This document shows, one piece after another, positions 54,470-63,270 of a DNA stretch of 64,000 bases. The position numbers were made by a program, and so were the translations under genes. The notes beneath the pieces were generated by a model. It was not told where the DNA came from, did not search any database, and saw only the letters and a program-made list of their open reading frames with translations. The DNA is from Parvimonas sp000223315 (GTDB lineage: Bacteria; Bacillota; Clostridia; Tissierellales; Peptoniphilaceae): contig CP189843.1 in NCBI GenBank assembly GCA_050262155.1, positions 806,001 through 870,000 on the forward strand, read 5' to 3'. The stretch's first letter is position 1, and every line of letters begins with the position of its first letter.

Positions 54470-56722
54470 TTAAGCCCTCTTTATACGCTTGTCTTTCTTT
54501 AAATCAAACAATTTAATTCCTTCTCCATCAAACGCAACCATAAGCATTACTTTTGTTCCAGCCTTTTCACATTTTATAACAGTTCCCATACCATATTTTT
54601 CGTGTATAATCTTTTCTCCAACTTTATAAATATCTTTAGATGAAGTTTTAGTTGGTTTTTGATAATGATTTAATGGTTTGTCCAGTTTTGTTCTGCCTAA
54701 ATCTGAATTAGAAACATAAGTTCTGGAATAATCTGTATAAGCATCATTTCTAATTTTTGAAGTAGCAACTCTTTCTTCGTCAAAATTGAATTCAAGATTA
54801 ATACTTTTGTCATCAACATAATTTATTATTTCATCAACAAAACTTGAAACTCTATAAAGATTTAATTTTCCATACATAGTCATACTCTTTGTAGATGAAA
54901 TAAAAAGTTTTTCCTTTGCTCTAGTTATAGCAACATAAAATAAACGTCTTTCCTCTTCAAGTCCATCATCTCTCTCTTTAACCGACCTTTCACTCGGAAA
55001 TATTCCTTCATTCATTCCGATAATAAATACAACCTTATATTCAAGTCCCTTTGCAGAATGAATTGTAGTTAAAGTAACAGTTTCATCTACATCTTCTGTC
55101 TTATCTATATCTGATAAAAGGCTATTTGTTTCAAGATATTCTAGTAATTTAACTCCTTTATAGTTATTAGAAATTTCTTCTAAAAACAAATTTATATTTT
55201 CTGACTTTTTTTCAAAGTCTTTTTTTTCATTATCTCTTAAATAATCTAAAAACTTAATAGTATCTAAAAGCTCTTTAACTAAGATTTCTATATCTGTATC
55301 TTCAACACAGGTGATAAAACCAAAAATCATATCTCTAAAATCTTCGAATTCTGTTCTTAATTTTTTACTTATAGATTCTAAAAATTCATTTCTAAAAAGT
55401 CCATCAAAAAGACTTATATTTTCTAAATTGCAATAATCCTCCAATTTTTGTAAACTCACATTCCCTATAGAACGCTTAGGATAATTGATTATCCTTCTAA
55501 AAGCATTATCATCTTTGGGATTTGCAATTAGCTTTAAATAAGCTAAAATATCTTTTATTTCTTTTCTGTCATAAAACTTAAGTCCACCGACCATTTTATA
55601 TGCAATTGAATTTTTTCTTAGAGCATTTTCAATGGCAAAAGATTGAAAATTTGCACGATATAAAACTGCGATATCTGATAAATTATAACCTTCAAAAATC
55701 AAATTTGAAATATTTTGCGCAACTTCTATTGCCTCATAATTTTCGTTTTGATAGCTTTTATAAATTATTTCATCTCCGCCCTCTTTTTTAGTCCAAAGAT
55801 TTTTTTCTTTTCTATTCACATTATTCTTTATAAGTTCATTAGCACAATCTAGAATCTTCTGTGTTGAACGATAATTTTCTTCAAGTAAAATTATTTTTGA
55901 ATTAGGAAAGTCATTTTCGAAATTCAAAATATTTGAAATATTTGCACCTCTCCAACCATAAATTGATTGATCAATATCTCCAACAGCACAAACATTTTTA
56001 TATTTTGATGCTAAAAGTTTTATAATTTCATATTGAGCATCATTTGTATCTTGATATTCATCAACATAAATATGTTTAAACTTCTCAGAATAGTAATCTA
56101 AAACTTCAGGACATTTTTTGAAAAGTTCAATTGTTTTAAAAATAAGATCATCAAAATCCAAAGCATTATTTTTAATTAAAATCTCTTCATATTTTTTATA
56201 AATCTTTTCCACTACATCAGTACTATTTCCAAAAGAAAAATACTTTGTAAAATCACCAGGTTTAACATTTTTCCCTTTAGCATCGCTTATAATTCCAATA
56301 ACAGCATTTTTAAATTCTCCAAGAACATTTTCCCAAATAGGATTTTGTTTAAAAATTTCCTTCAAAACTAATTTTTGATCATCTCTATCATAAATTGTAA
56401 AATTATTTGAATATCCAATTTTTTCTATATTAAACCTTAAAATTTTAGAGCAAATTGAGTGAAATGTTCCAATCCACATGTTTGAAATATCTCTTTGAAA
56501 GATATTTTCTATTCTCTCTTTCATTTCTTTTCCCGCTTTATTTGTAAATGTAATTGCTAAAATTTCATATTCACTTACATTTTTTTCCAAAACCGCATAA
56601 GCAATTTTCGTAGTCAGCACTTTTGTCTTTCCACTTCCAGCACCTGCAAGTACCAATAACGGAGAACCGAAATGCTCTACTGCTTCTAATTGCCTATTAT
56701 TTAAACCTTTTAATAAATCCAT
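54470..56722 (-). CDS. pcrA: UvrD/PcrA-type ATP-dependent helicase
   Basis: SF1A 3'-5' helicase for repair and replication. 750 residues. Motifs: LLKGLNNRQLEAVEHFGSPL, Walker A LVLAGAGSGKTKVLT, YEILAITFTNKAGKEMKERI, VDEYQDTNDAQYEIIKLLA, VGDIDQSIYGWRGANI, LLEENYRSTQ, VTLTTIHSAKGLEYKVVFII, RRLFYVAITRAKEKLFIS, and the PcrA-type C-terminal tail VGEKIIHEKYGMGTVIK. I chose the ATG at 56722, 6 bases after GAGG, over 56734. Leads pcrA-ligA. Confidence 0.96.
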   Translation of the reverse strand: MDLLKGLNNRQLEAVEHFGSPLLVLAGAGSGKTKVLTTKIAYAVLEKNVSEYEILAITFTNKAGKEMKERIENIFQRDISNMWIGTFHSICSKILRFNIEKIGYSNNFTIYDRDDQKLVLKEIFKQNPIWENVLGEFKNAVIGIISDAKGKNVKPGDFTKYFSFGNSTDVVEKIYKKYEEILIKNNALDFDDLIFKTIELFKKCPEVLDYYSEKFKHIYVDEYQDTNDAQYEIIKLLASKYKNVCAVGDIDQSIYGWRGANISNILNFENDFPNSKIILLEENYRSTQKILDCANELIKNNVNRKEKNLWTKKEGGDEIIYKSYQNENYEAIEVAQNISNLIFEGYNLSDIAVLYRANFQSFAIENALRKNSIAYKMVGGLKFYDRKEIKDILAYLKLIANPKDDNAFRRIINYPKRSIGNVSLQKLEDYCNLENISLFDGLFRNEFLESISKKLRTEFEDFRDMIFGFITCVEDTDIEILVKELLDTIKFLDYLRDNEKKDFEKKSENINLFLEEISNNYKGVKLLEYLETNSLLSDIDKTEDVDETVTLTTIHSAKGLEYKVVFIIGMNEGIFPSERSVKERDDGLEEERRLFYVAITRAKEKLFISSTKSMTMYGKLNLYRVSSFVDEIINYVDDKSINLEFNFDEERVATSKIRNDAYTDYSRTYVSNSDLGRTKLDKPLNHYQKPTKTSSKDIYKVGEKIIHEKYGMGTVIKCEKAGTKVMLMVAFDGEGIKLFDLKKDKRIKRA

Positions 56723-56744
56723 ACATAACCTCATTAATATCTTT

Positions 56745-56775
56745 AAAAAAGCAATGGAATTACCATTGCTTTTTT
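56745..56775 (-). terminator. Terminator of cdaA-cdaR
   Basis: Perfect 13-bp stem AAAAAAGCAATGG / CCATTGCTTTTTT with a 5-base loop, directly after the cdaR stop. Confidence 0.9.
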
Positions 56776-56780
56776 AAAAT

Positions 56781-58016
56781 TTATTTTTCAATAGCTTGAA
56801 CAATATCATTTGAAATTTTTACAATTTCTATATTTTCAATATTTTTAGCTTTTATTTGAACATTTTTTCCAATATCATCTTTTTTTATCGAAACATAAAG
56901 TTCTATTAAATCTGCACTAAGATTTGCTAAATCTGATTCATAACCTTTTACAGTAACTTTAACTTTATCTTGTAAACCTTTTAAAATAACAGCTTTTCCA
57001 GTTTCATTTTCTATTACTATATTTGAAGTATCTACTTCTATTGTCTTTTCAATCTTTTTGTCTACATCAATATTAATAACTACTCGAAGATCATTATTTA
57101 CTAATGTAACATCTGAAGGCAATTCCAAATTAAGACTATATGAACCAGATTCCTTTATTTGTGATAAATCAAAAGGTTTAGTATTTATCTCTGAAATTTG
57201 TTCTAAACTTGTTAAATTTCCAACTATGGAAACTACATTAGGAACAATATTCTTTTTTAAAATTTTGACATCACTAGGTGCTGAATTTATCTCAACTAAT
57301 TTTATTGGCACTTCTTTAAAGTTCTTAAATCCAATAGAGACATTTGTGTCGGTTTTACTAATATGAACTTTTTTAACTTCCTGATTTGACTCATCTACAG
57401 GAATAATTTTAGATTGAACGACTTCATCACTATCCTTATTGGTAACATCAACGACACAAACAACTTTTTTTACTTTATTTACATAACTTACAGGTCCACT
57501 AACAGTAACTTCAGAATCCGCAGGTTCTTTTATAGCAACTACTTGATTTTTATTTTTTATCTGCCCTACAGTTTCAACCTCAACTTTATAAGTCTTATTT
57601 ATTTCTTCGTCCAATGTTACAAGTAAATCATTCTCTGAAGCAGATTTAAACTGAACATTATACGGAACTTTATAATTAATTGAAAGTCTATGAGATCCTG
57701 AATAAATTGCATTTTGCATATTAACTTCAGCAACAATATCACTTTTATTTACAGAATAAACATCACTTCTTTTTCCTGTTATTGTAACTGTAACTGTCGG
57801 ATTTTCAGGACTAATTCTAACAAGTTTTTTGGAATCCGGGACAGATTGATTTTTAAAACTTATAGGAACATCATTAAATTGTCTCGTAACCACAGGATTA
57901 ACTCCTCCAATAACGAGAAACCACATAACAACTCCAACCGCCAATGAAATCAATTTTAACTTAAAATCTTTTTTTATTGATTCTGCTATACTCTTTATAT
58001 TAATCTTTTTTAACAA
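56781..58016 (-). CDS. cdaR: YbbR-domain CdaA regulator CdaR
   Basis: Membrane-anchored partner that modulates CdaA. One N-terminal helix (LKLISLAVGVVMWFLVIGGV) then about four YbbR repeats outside the cell (RQFNDVPISFKNQS; NKTYKVEVETVGQIKN; NFKEVPIKLVEINSAP; KKIEKTIEVDTSNIVIE). About 411 residues. I place the start at the UUG at 58016, 8 bases after AAGG; a GTG at 58025 is also possible. It overlaps the cdaA end by 17 bases. Confidence 0.9.
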   Translation of the reverse strand: MLKKINIKSIAESIKKDFKLKLISLAVGVVMWFLVIGGVNPVVTRQFNDVPISFKNQSVPDSKKLVRISPENPTVTVTITGKRSDVYSVNKSDIVAEVNMQNAIYSGSHRLSINYKVPYNVQFKSASENDLLVTLDEEINKTYKVEVETVGQIKNKNQVVAIKEPADSEVTVSGPVSYVNKVKKVVCVVDVTNKDSDEVVQSKIIPVDESNQEVKKVHISKTDTNVSIGFKNFKEVPIKLVEINSAPSDVKILKKNIVPNVVSIVGNLTSLEQISEINTKPFDLSQIKESGSYSLNLELPSDVTLVNNDLRVVINIDVDKKIEKTIEVDTSNIVIENETGKAVILKGLQDKVKVTVKGYESDLANLSADLIELYVSIKKDDIGKNVQIKAKNIENIEIVKISNDIVQAIEK

Positions 58017-58962
58017 TTTTATCACCTTGATTTTCAACAATTTCACTAACTTCTTCTTTTATATCTTCAATAATTTCTTTTTTAACTTCTTCTTTAAGTT
58101 CTTCCTTATTTACTACATCTTCTGTTATTTCTTTGTTTTCAAATAAATTTTGGAAGATTTCTTTAAAAGTACTAGTATTTTTTTCTTCAATAACAAAATT
58201 TTCAACTAAATAGTTCATCAAATACTCTTTTGAAACATCTCTTTTAATCTTAGCTTTTTCACAGATAGAAACATATCCAGTTTCTTCACTTACAACTATT
58301 ACAATAGCATCAGATTTTTCAGAAATACCAATTCCAGCTCTATGCCTAGTTCCAAGCTCCATTGAAATTTCTTTATTATCTGTTAATGGTAAAAAACAAG
58401 AAGCTGCAATAATATGATCATGACTAATAACTACGGCTCCATCGTGTAATGGAGTATTAGGAATAAATATGTTCATAAGTAATTCATAAGAAATATCAGA
58501 ATTAATAGAAATACCTGTTTCAATTATATCTCTAAGTCCTGTTTTTCTCTCCAATACCATCAATGCACCAATTTTCTTATCCGATAAAGAATAAGTAGCC
58601 TTGACAATTTCTTCAATTACATTGACATTACTACTTGAAACTTCAAAATTTACCGGTTTTAATAACTTATTATTTCCAATATGTTCCAAAACTCTTCTAA
58701 GTTCAGGTTGAAATACTATTAAAATAGCTATAAAACCAACAGTAACGGCATTATTCAAAATCCAACTTATTGTATAAAGTTTAAAAAACTCACTAAGTTT
58801 TGATGCTATAAAAATAAATAAAATTCCTCTTATAAGTTGAGTTGCCCTTGTTCCTCTTATCAAAGAGAATAACTTATAAAACATAAAACTTACTAAAAAT
58901 ATATCAATAATATCTGTTATCCTTATAGTTGATAACAAAAAAAACATTTTGTCTAAACCCAT
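58000..58962 (-). CDS. cdaA: Diadenylate cyclase CdaA
   Basis: Makes c-di-AMP, controlling K+ and osmolyte levels and wall homeostasis. 320 residues: three N-terminal membrane helices (about residues 10-85), then a DAC domain with FQPELRRVLEHIGN, TPLHDGAVVISHDHIIAASC (DGA) and ELGTRHRAGIGISE (RHR). A Glu/Lys-rich C-terminal tail of about 50 residues (NKEITEDVVNKEELKEEVKK) extends past the usual end. Paired with cdaR as in most Firmicutes; glmM is not here. Confidence 0.96.
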   Translation of the reverse strand: MGLDKMFFLLSTIRITDIIDIFLVSFMFYKLFSLIRGTRATQLIRGILFIFIASKLSEFFKLYTISWILNNAVTVGFIAILIVFQPELRRVLEHIGNNKLLKPVNFEVSSSNVNVIEEIVKATYSLSDKKIGALMVLERKTGLRDIIETGISINSDISYELLMNIFIPNTPLHDGAVVISHDHIIAASCFLPLTDNKEISMELGTRHRAGIGISEKSDAIVIVVSEETGYVSICEKAKIKRDVSKEYLMNYLVENFVIEEKNTSTFKEIFQNLFENKEITEDVVNKEELKEEVKKEIIEDIKEEVSEIVENQGDKIVKKD

Positions 58963-59000
58963 AAAATCACATCTTTCTAATTTTTATAATTTCCATATTA

Positions 59001-59029
59001 ATTATAATATAATATTAACTAAAATTCAA
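59001..59029 (-). promoter_or_regulatory. Sigma-A-type promoter of cdaA-cdaR
   Basis: Minus strand TTGAAT (59024-59029), 17 bases, TATAAT (59001-59006), 38 bases before the ATG. Confidence 0.78.
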
Positions 59030-59073
59030 CTTTTCAATAATATTAAAAAATTAGCTAAAGAAACTTCTAATAA

Positions 59074-59131
59074 GAACCCCTCCATTCCACGATGCTTCGC
59101 ATCGGGTGGGATCCGGGAACCTTGTTGTTTC
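59074..59131. other. GC-rich imperfect hairpin element
   Basis: A 58-base stretch, about 55-60% G+C by eye, in surroundings near 20%. The core is a perfect stem GATGC-TTC-GCATC (59091-59103), extended by TTCCAC / GTGGGA pairing with a two-base bulge and a CCC / GGG pairing further out. It is not coding and lies between the fbpC terminator and the cdaA promoter. It may be a dispersed repeat or acquired fragment; I see no second copy in this window. Confidence 0.6.
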
Positions 59132-59138
59132 ACAATAA

Positions 59139-59167
59139 AAAAACTTTCAATTAATTTGAAAGTTTTT
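59139..59167 (-). terminator. Terminator of the ferric ABC transporter operon, overlapping the stop
   Basis: Perfect 12-bp stem AAAAACTTTCAA / TTGAAAGTTTTT with the fbpC stop in its 5-base loop; T6 follows on the minus strand. Confidence 0.88.
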
Positions 59168-60098
59168 GTAATTCATATTCTATAAAAACATAATCTCCAA
59201 TATTTTTCTCTTTTCCTGTATTTAATTCTATGACTTTTAAAATTTTTTCATTATTTCCCTTTAATTTTAATTGATATTCTATAAATGCTCCTCTAAATTG
59301 TTTTGCAAAAATCTCAGCAGGATTTTCAGTTTCATATTCAACTATTTTTATTTTTTCAGGTCTTATGAAATTATCATCGTCTATTTTATTTGAATTTCCA
59401 ATAAAGGAGAGTGAAAACTCACTATTAGGAGAATTGTATAATTCAGTAGCTGTTGAATTTTGAATTATTTGTCCATCATTCATTAAAATAACTTTATCAG
59501 CCATTGTAAAAGCATCTTCTTGGTCATGGGTTACCAATATTGTGGTCATTTTAAAATATTTTACAAGTTTCTTTATCTCATTTCTCATTGTAATTCTTAA
59601 GTTTTTATCAAGATTTGAAAATGGTTCATCAAGCAAAATTAATCTTGGACTTATTACTAAACTTCTAGCAAGTGCAACTCTTTGCCTTTGCCCACCAGAA
59701 AGTTCATGAATTTTTCTGAATTCATATCCTTCAAGTCCAACTATTTTTAAAATTTCCATAGACTGTTTTACTCTATCATATTTTTTTACATTTCTAAATT
59801 TTAAACCATAAGCTACATTTTCTAAAACATTTTTATTACTAAAAAGTCCATAGGACTGAAAAACAGTTGAAACATTTCTCACTTCAGGATTTAATGAACT
59901 TATATCTTCTCCATTTAAAATTATTTGACCGGAATCATTTTTAATAAATCCTCCAATTGAATTTAAAATTGTAGTTTTCCCACAACCCGAAGGACCTAAT
60001 ATACATAGAATACTACCTTCATCAAGTGAAAAGTTTACATCTTTTAAAACTTGTTTTTCCCCATATGTTTTACATAAATTTTTTACTTCTAAAAACAT
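59151..60098 (-). CDS. fbpC: Ferric-type ABC transporter ATP-binding protein
   Basis: ATPase that powers metal import. 315 residues. Walker A ILGPSGCGKTTILNSIGG, Q-loop VFQSYGLF, signature ELSGGQRQRVALARSLV, Walker B PRLILLDEPFSNLDK, switch His ILVTHDQEDAFTMAD. A C-terminal TOBE-type domain (IDDDNFIRPEKIKIVEYETE) follows after about residue 235. Starts inside the permease gene (29-base overlap), with GGAGATTTTT before its ATG. Metal specificity is inferred from the binding protein and permease types. Confidence 0.9.
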   Translation of the reverse strand: MFLEVKNLCKTYGEKQVLKDVNFSLDEGSILCILGPSGCGKTTILNSIGGFIKNDSGQIILNGEDISSLNPEVRNVSTVFQSYGLFSNKNVLENVAYGLKFRNVKKYDRVKQSMEILKIVGLEGYEFRKIHELSGGQRQRVALARSLVISPRLILLDEPFSNLDKNLRITMRNEIKKLVKYFKMTTILVTHDQEDAFTMADKVILMNDGQIIQNSTATELYNSPNSEFSLSFIGNSNKIDDDNFIRPEKIKIVEYETENPAEIFAKQFRGAFIEYQLKLKGNNEKILKVIELNTGKEKNIGDYVFIEYELQKLSN

Positions 60099-61716
60099 AA
60101 AAATCTCCTATTTTATTTAAAATATAATTAATCAACACAAATAGCAAACTAAAGCTTAAACAAATCATAATTATCAATAGAGCCATTACTGAGGCTATAT
60201 TATATTTACCACTGTTTATAACATCAAACATAACAAGAGTTAAAACCTTTTGTGCTGGATAAACTATAAAAATAATAGAACCTACAGTAGTCATTGTGCT
60301 GTTAAATCCATTTATCATACTTATAACAAAATTATTTCTAGTATGAGGTAAAATAACATCTTTAAAAATAAAGAACTCATTTGCACCTAAATCTTTTGCA
60401 CTTAAAATTTGATTTTTATCTATTATTTCCAAACTTGAACTAAATACTTTTGTAGAAAAAGGAAGTTGTTTAAATGTAACATTTAATATTACAATTAAAG
60501 CGGTTCCCGTAATATAAATTGGATAATTATTAAAAGCTAATATATATCCTATACCAAAAAATGTTCCAGGTAACATATATGGCATTGTTGCTATAAAATC
60601 AAATATTTTTAAAAATCTTACTTCTCTAATATGAATATAATATTGAAGTAATAATCCAATTAAACTTCCAAAAAATGCAGATATTAAAGAATAATAAATA
60701 CTTCTAAAAACTGTTTTATCTATATGATTCTTTATTTCAAAAAAATGTTCAAAAGTAAAATATATTTTTCCTTTTGAATAATCTGTAAAAGCAGATAATA
60801 TTATTGAACCATACTGTAAAATTAATAAAGCCAAGAATAGTGTTGATAATAAAATAGTAAAAGAATATATAACTCCTTTTTTATCAATATTTACTTCAGA
60901 TATATTTGAGCCAAAATTCGTATTTGAAATTATTTTTGAATTTTTAATGTAAAATATAAATGTAAATATAACCGGAATACAAAGTATTATATTCATAGCT
61001 CCTGCCTGAACAATATTTCCATCAGAAATAAAAACATTATAGGATTTCGAAGCTAAAGTTTCAAAAGAACCACCTATAATTAAAGGTGTTGAAAAATCCG
61101 CAATACTTCTTATAAAACTTAAAATTGCAACAACTTTAATACTTGGTAATAGTTGAGGTAAAATTATATCCAAAATTATACTATTTGTCTTTGCTCCAAG
61201 TGACCTTGCACTATTTATCTGTTCCTTATCAATGTTATCAAGTGTAGAAATAATCATTAGAGCACTTAAAGAAATAAGCCCAATACTTTGCATTAGAATA
61301 ATTCCAAAAGGTCCATATGCATTCAATGACAAATTAAAAATATCATGTGTTATAAATCCTCTACGTCCAAATAGTTTTATATAAGCTAGAGATGAAACAA
61401 AAGGTGGTGATATCATTGTAATCATTAAAATAAATGAAATCAATCTTTTAATACTCTTTTTTATGCTAAAACAAAATACTCCTATAGAAACTGATACAAT
61501 TGTTGTAAGTATAGTAGCAAAAAATGCTACAAATAATGAATTATATAAAAGTTTACTCTGTGTTCTTAAAAAAATAAATCCTTCTAAAGAAAATTTTCCA
61601 CCAATAAAAAAAGTAGAAATAAAAACTTTTAAAAAAGGAAACAAAATAAAAGTAAATAAACAAAAAACCAAAGTAAGAATAATAAATATATCTATAAATT
61701 TAAAATATTTTTTCAT
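60070..61716 (-). CDS. fbpB: Ferric-type ABC transporter permease (two fused halves)
   Basis: 548 residues, about 12 helices in two homologous halves, each with an EAA loop for ATPase contact: SARSLGAKTNSIILDIILPQ in the first, AKDLGANEFFIFKDVILPHT in the second. This FbpB/AfuB layout is usual for Fe3+ and related importers. There is no visible Shine-Dalgarno within 15 bases of the ATG (ATTAATTATAGTT). A hairpin terminator lies between fbpA and this gene, which would reduce its expression relative to the binding protein. Confidence 0.9.
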   Translation of the reverse strand: MKKYFKFIDIFIILTLVFCLFTFILFPFLKVFISTFFIGGKFSLEGFIFLRTQSKLLYNSLFVAFFATILTTIVSVSIGVFCFSIKKSIKRLISFILMITMISPPFVSSLAYIKLFGRRGFITHDIFNLSLNAYGPFGIILMQSIGLISLSALMIISTLDNIDKEQINSARSLGAKTNSIILDIILPQLLPSIKVVAILSFIRSIADFSTPLIIGGSFETLASKSYNVFISDGNIVQAGAMNIILCIPVIFTFIFYIKNSKIISNTNFGSNISEVNIDKKGVIYSFTILLSTLFLALLILQYGSIILSAFTDYSKGKIYFTFEHFFEIKNHIDKTVFRSIYYSLISAFFGSLIGLLLQYYIHIREVRFLKIFDFIATMPYMLPGTFFGIGYILAFNNYPIYITGTALIVILNVTFKQLPFSTKVFSSSLEIIDKNQILSAKDLGANEFFIFKDVILPHTRNNFVISMINGFNSTMTTVGSIIFIVYPAQKVLTLVMFDVINSGKYNIASVMALLIIMICLSFSLLFVLINYILNKIGDFYVFRSKKFM

Positions 61717-61735
61717 AACTATAATTAATTAAAAA

Positions 61736-61751
61736 GGGAGATTTCTCTCCC
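61736..61751 (-). terminator. Internal terminator or attenuator between fbpA and fbpB
   Basis: GGGAGA / TCTCCC stem with a TTTC loop and extra A-T pairs; on the minus strand T5 follows. It sits 60 bases after the fbpA stop and 20 before the fbpB start. Confidence 0.8.
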
Positions 61752-61811
61752 ATTTTTATTGTAAAATAACATGCCTCCTTATACTAATAAGATGTAAAGT
61801 ATATTAGAATC

Positions 61812-62858
61812 TTATTTTCCTTGTGTTAACTCTGCCCATCTCTTAAGAATAGCATCTCTTTGTTTACCAAAACTTTCAATATCTTCTTTAATAAATTTAT
61901 CCTTTGGTAAACCAAGTTCATATCCTTTAGTTCCATCAATAACCATTTGTCCACCATCTTTACCATCAAGCTCAGCAATCATTTGTTGAATTTCAGGTCT
62001 CAAAATAAAGTCTTCAAAAGCTTTTGCAACTTCAAGATTTGGACTGTTTTTAAATATTGCAACTCCTTCAGGAACCCAGCATAAACCATCTTCAGGATAA
62101 ATTGCTGTTAAATTATTTTTTTCAGCAACATCAAATGATGATTTATCAATTGGAATTATACCAATTCCAAATTCTCCGGCAACAGTTTTTTCTTGAGGAT
62201 CTTTTCCTCTTTTTCCATAAAACTTAACATTATCATTTAATTTTTTGAAATAATCCCATGCTTTTTCTTCGCCATATAGGTCAATGAGTCCTTTTACATT
62301 AGCAAAACTTGTTCCTGAAACTGCAGGGTTTGCCATTATTATTTCATCTTTATATTTAGGATCTACAATTTCAGCCCAAGTTTTTGGAACTGTAAGTCCT
62401 TTTTCTTGTAAAATTTTATTATTTACTAAAAATCCAACAACTGTAACTCCCTTTGAAATCCAATATCCTTCATTATCCTTAAAGCCTTCTTTAATCTTAT
62501 CAAATCCTTCAGGTTTATACATTTCTAAAAGCCCATCTGTTTTTGCTTTCATAAAAGCATCTATTCCACCACCGAACCATACGTCAGCACTTGGTTTTCC
62601 ACCTTCAGCTTTTATCTTAGCAATAACTTGCCCACTTGACATTGAAAGAAATTCAACTTTAGCTTTTGTTTCTTCTGAAAACTTATCAAAAAGTTTTTTA
62701 TACTTTTCAGATGTCGCAACTACATTTAATGTTTTTCCTTCAAAGTTCTTAGTAGTTTCTACTTTTGTTTGTTCTTTTTTATCTTCTGGTTTTTTAGCTT
62801 GACAACCAACTAATACTAATCCAGCAAGCATTAAAGATAAAATTCTTGATTTTTTCAT
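61812..62858 (-). CDS. fbpA: Ferric-type ABC transporter substrate-binding lipoprotein
   Basis: Extracellular solute-binding protein of the FbpA/AfuA class (periplasmic-binding family 1-like, extracellular type). 348 residues. Signal MKKSRILSLMLAGLVLVG with lipobox Cys at residue 19, Lys/Glu linker, then LNVVATSEKYKKLFDKFSEE, GKPSADVWFGGGIDAFMKAK, PAVSGTSFANVKGLIDLYGE, and YPEDGLCWVPEGVAIFKNSP. It could bind Fe3+ or another anion-metal complex; the tyrosine ligands are not certain. First gene of fbpABC, with AGGAGGAAGAT before the ATG. Confidence 0.87.
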   Translation of the reverse strand: MKKSRILSLMLAGLVLVGCQAKKPEDKKEQTKVETTKNFEGKTLNVVATSEKYKKLFDKFSEETKAKVEFLSMSSGQVIAKIKAEGGKPSADVWFGGGIDAFMKAKTDGLLEMYKPEGFDKIKEGFKDNEGYWISKGVTVVGFLVNNKILQEKGLTVPKTWAEIVDPKYKDEIIMANPAVSGTSFANVKGLIDLYGEEKAWDYFKKLNDNVKFYGKRGKDPQEKTVAGEFGIGIIPIDKSSFDVAEKNNLTAIYPEDGLCWVPEGVAIFKNSPNLEVAKAFEDFILRPEIQQMIAELDGKDGGQMVIDGTKGYELGLPKDKFIKEDIESFGKQRDAILKRWAELTQGK

Positions 62859-62882
62859 ATCTTCCTCCTAAATTTATAGTCA

Positions 62883-62904
62883 CCATAATTTACAAAAATT
62901 ATGG
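62883..62904. promoter_or_regulatory. Palindrome in the fbpA leader
   Basis: Perfect 9-bp inverted repeat CCATAATTT / AAATTATGG with a 4-base spacer, 25 bases before the fbpA ATG and after its -10. It may be an operator or a leader hairpin. It is not a Fur consensus. Confidence 0.45.
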
Positions 62905-62947
62905 AATAAATAAATGCAACTTTATAACAAAGTATAAAGCTATATAT

Positions 62948-62953
62948 ATTATA
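62948..62953 (-). promoter_or_regulatory. Probable -10 of fbpABC
   Basis: Minus strand TATAAT preceded by TGC (extended -10); no clear -35. The rest of 62859-63270, about 300 bases, is extremely AT-rich with no gene or clear repeat that I can see. Confidence 0.5.
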
Positions 62954-63270
62954 GCATATATTTTAAATTTATCATAATTTTTTAACAATAAAATTTAAAC
63001 TTATTATAATAAAAATAATACTACTTTTTAAAGATTATTCAGAAAGATATTAATTATGTAAAAAAAAATTTTAGATAACAAAACTTTATAAAATTATAAA
63101 TTTTATCTATATTATATAATAATCATTGTTAAAATATAATATAACAATACTATTTAATTGATAATATTTTTAAAGCCTTTATTTATTAATATTTTTTTAA
63201 TATTTATGTTTTAATTTAGTGTTTTTGTGGAATAAAATAAAAGTATGTATTTCATTACGGGAGGTGTTGT

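Noticed and set aside
59074..59131. tRNA or T-box in the GC-rich island
   Set aside because: No acceptor stem, T-loop or T-box motif; only one good stem of five base pairs plus loose pairing.
62284..62802. 172-codon plus-strand open frame inside fbpA
   Set aside because: Antisense to clear binding-protein motifs; no ribosome site before it.
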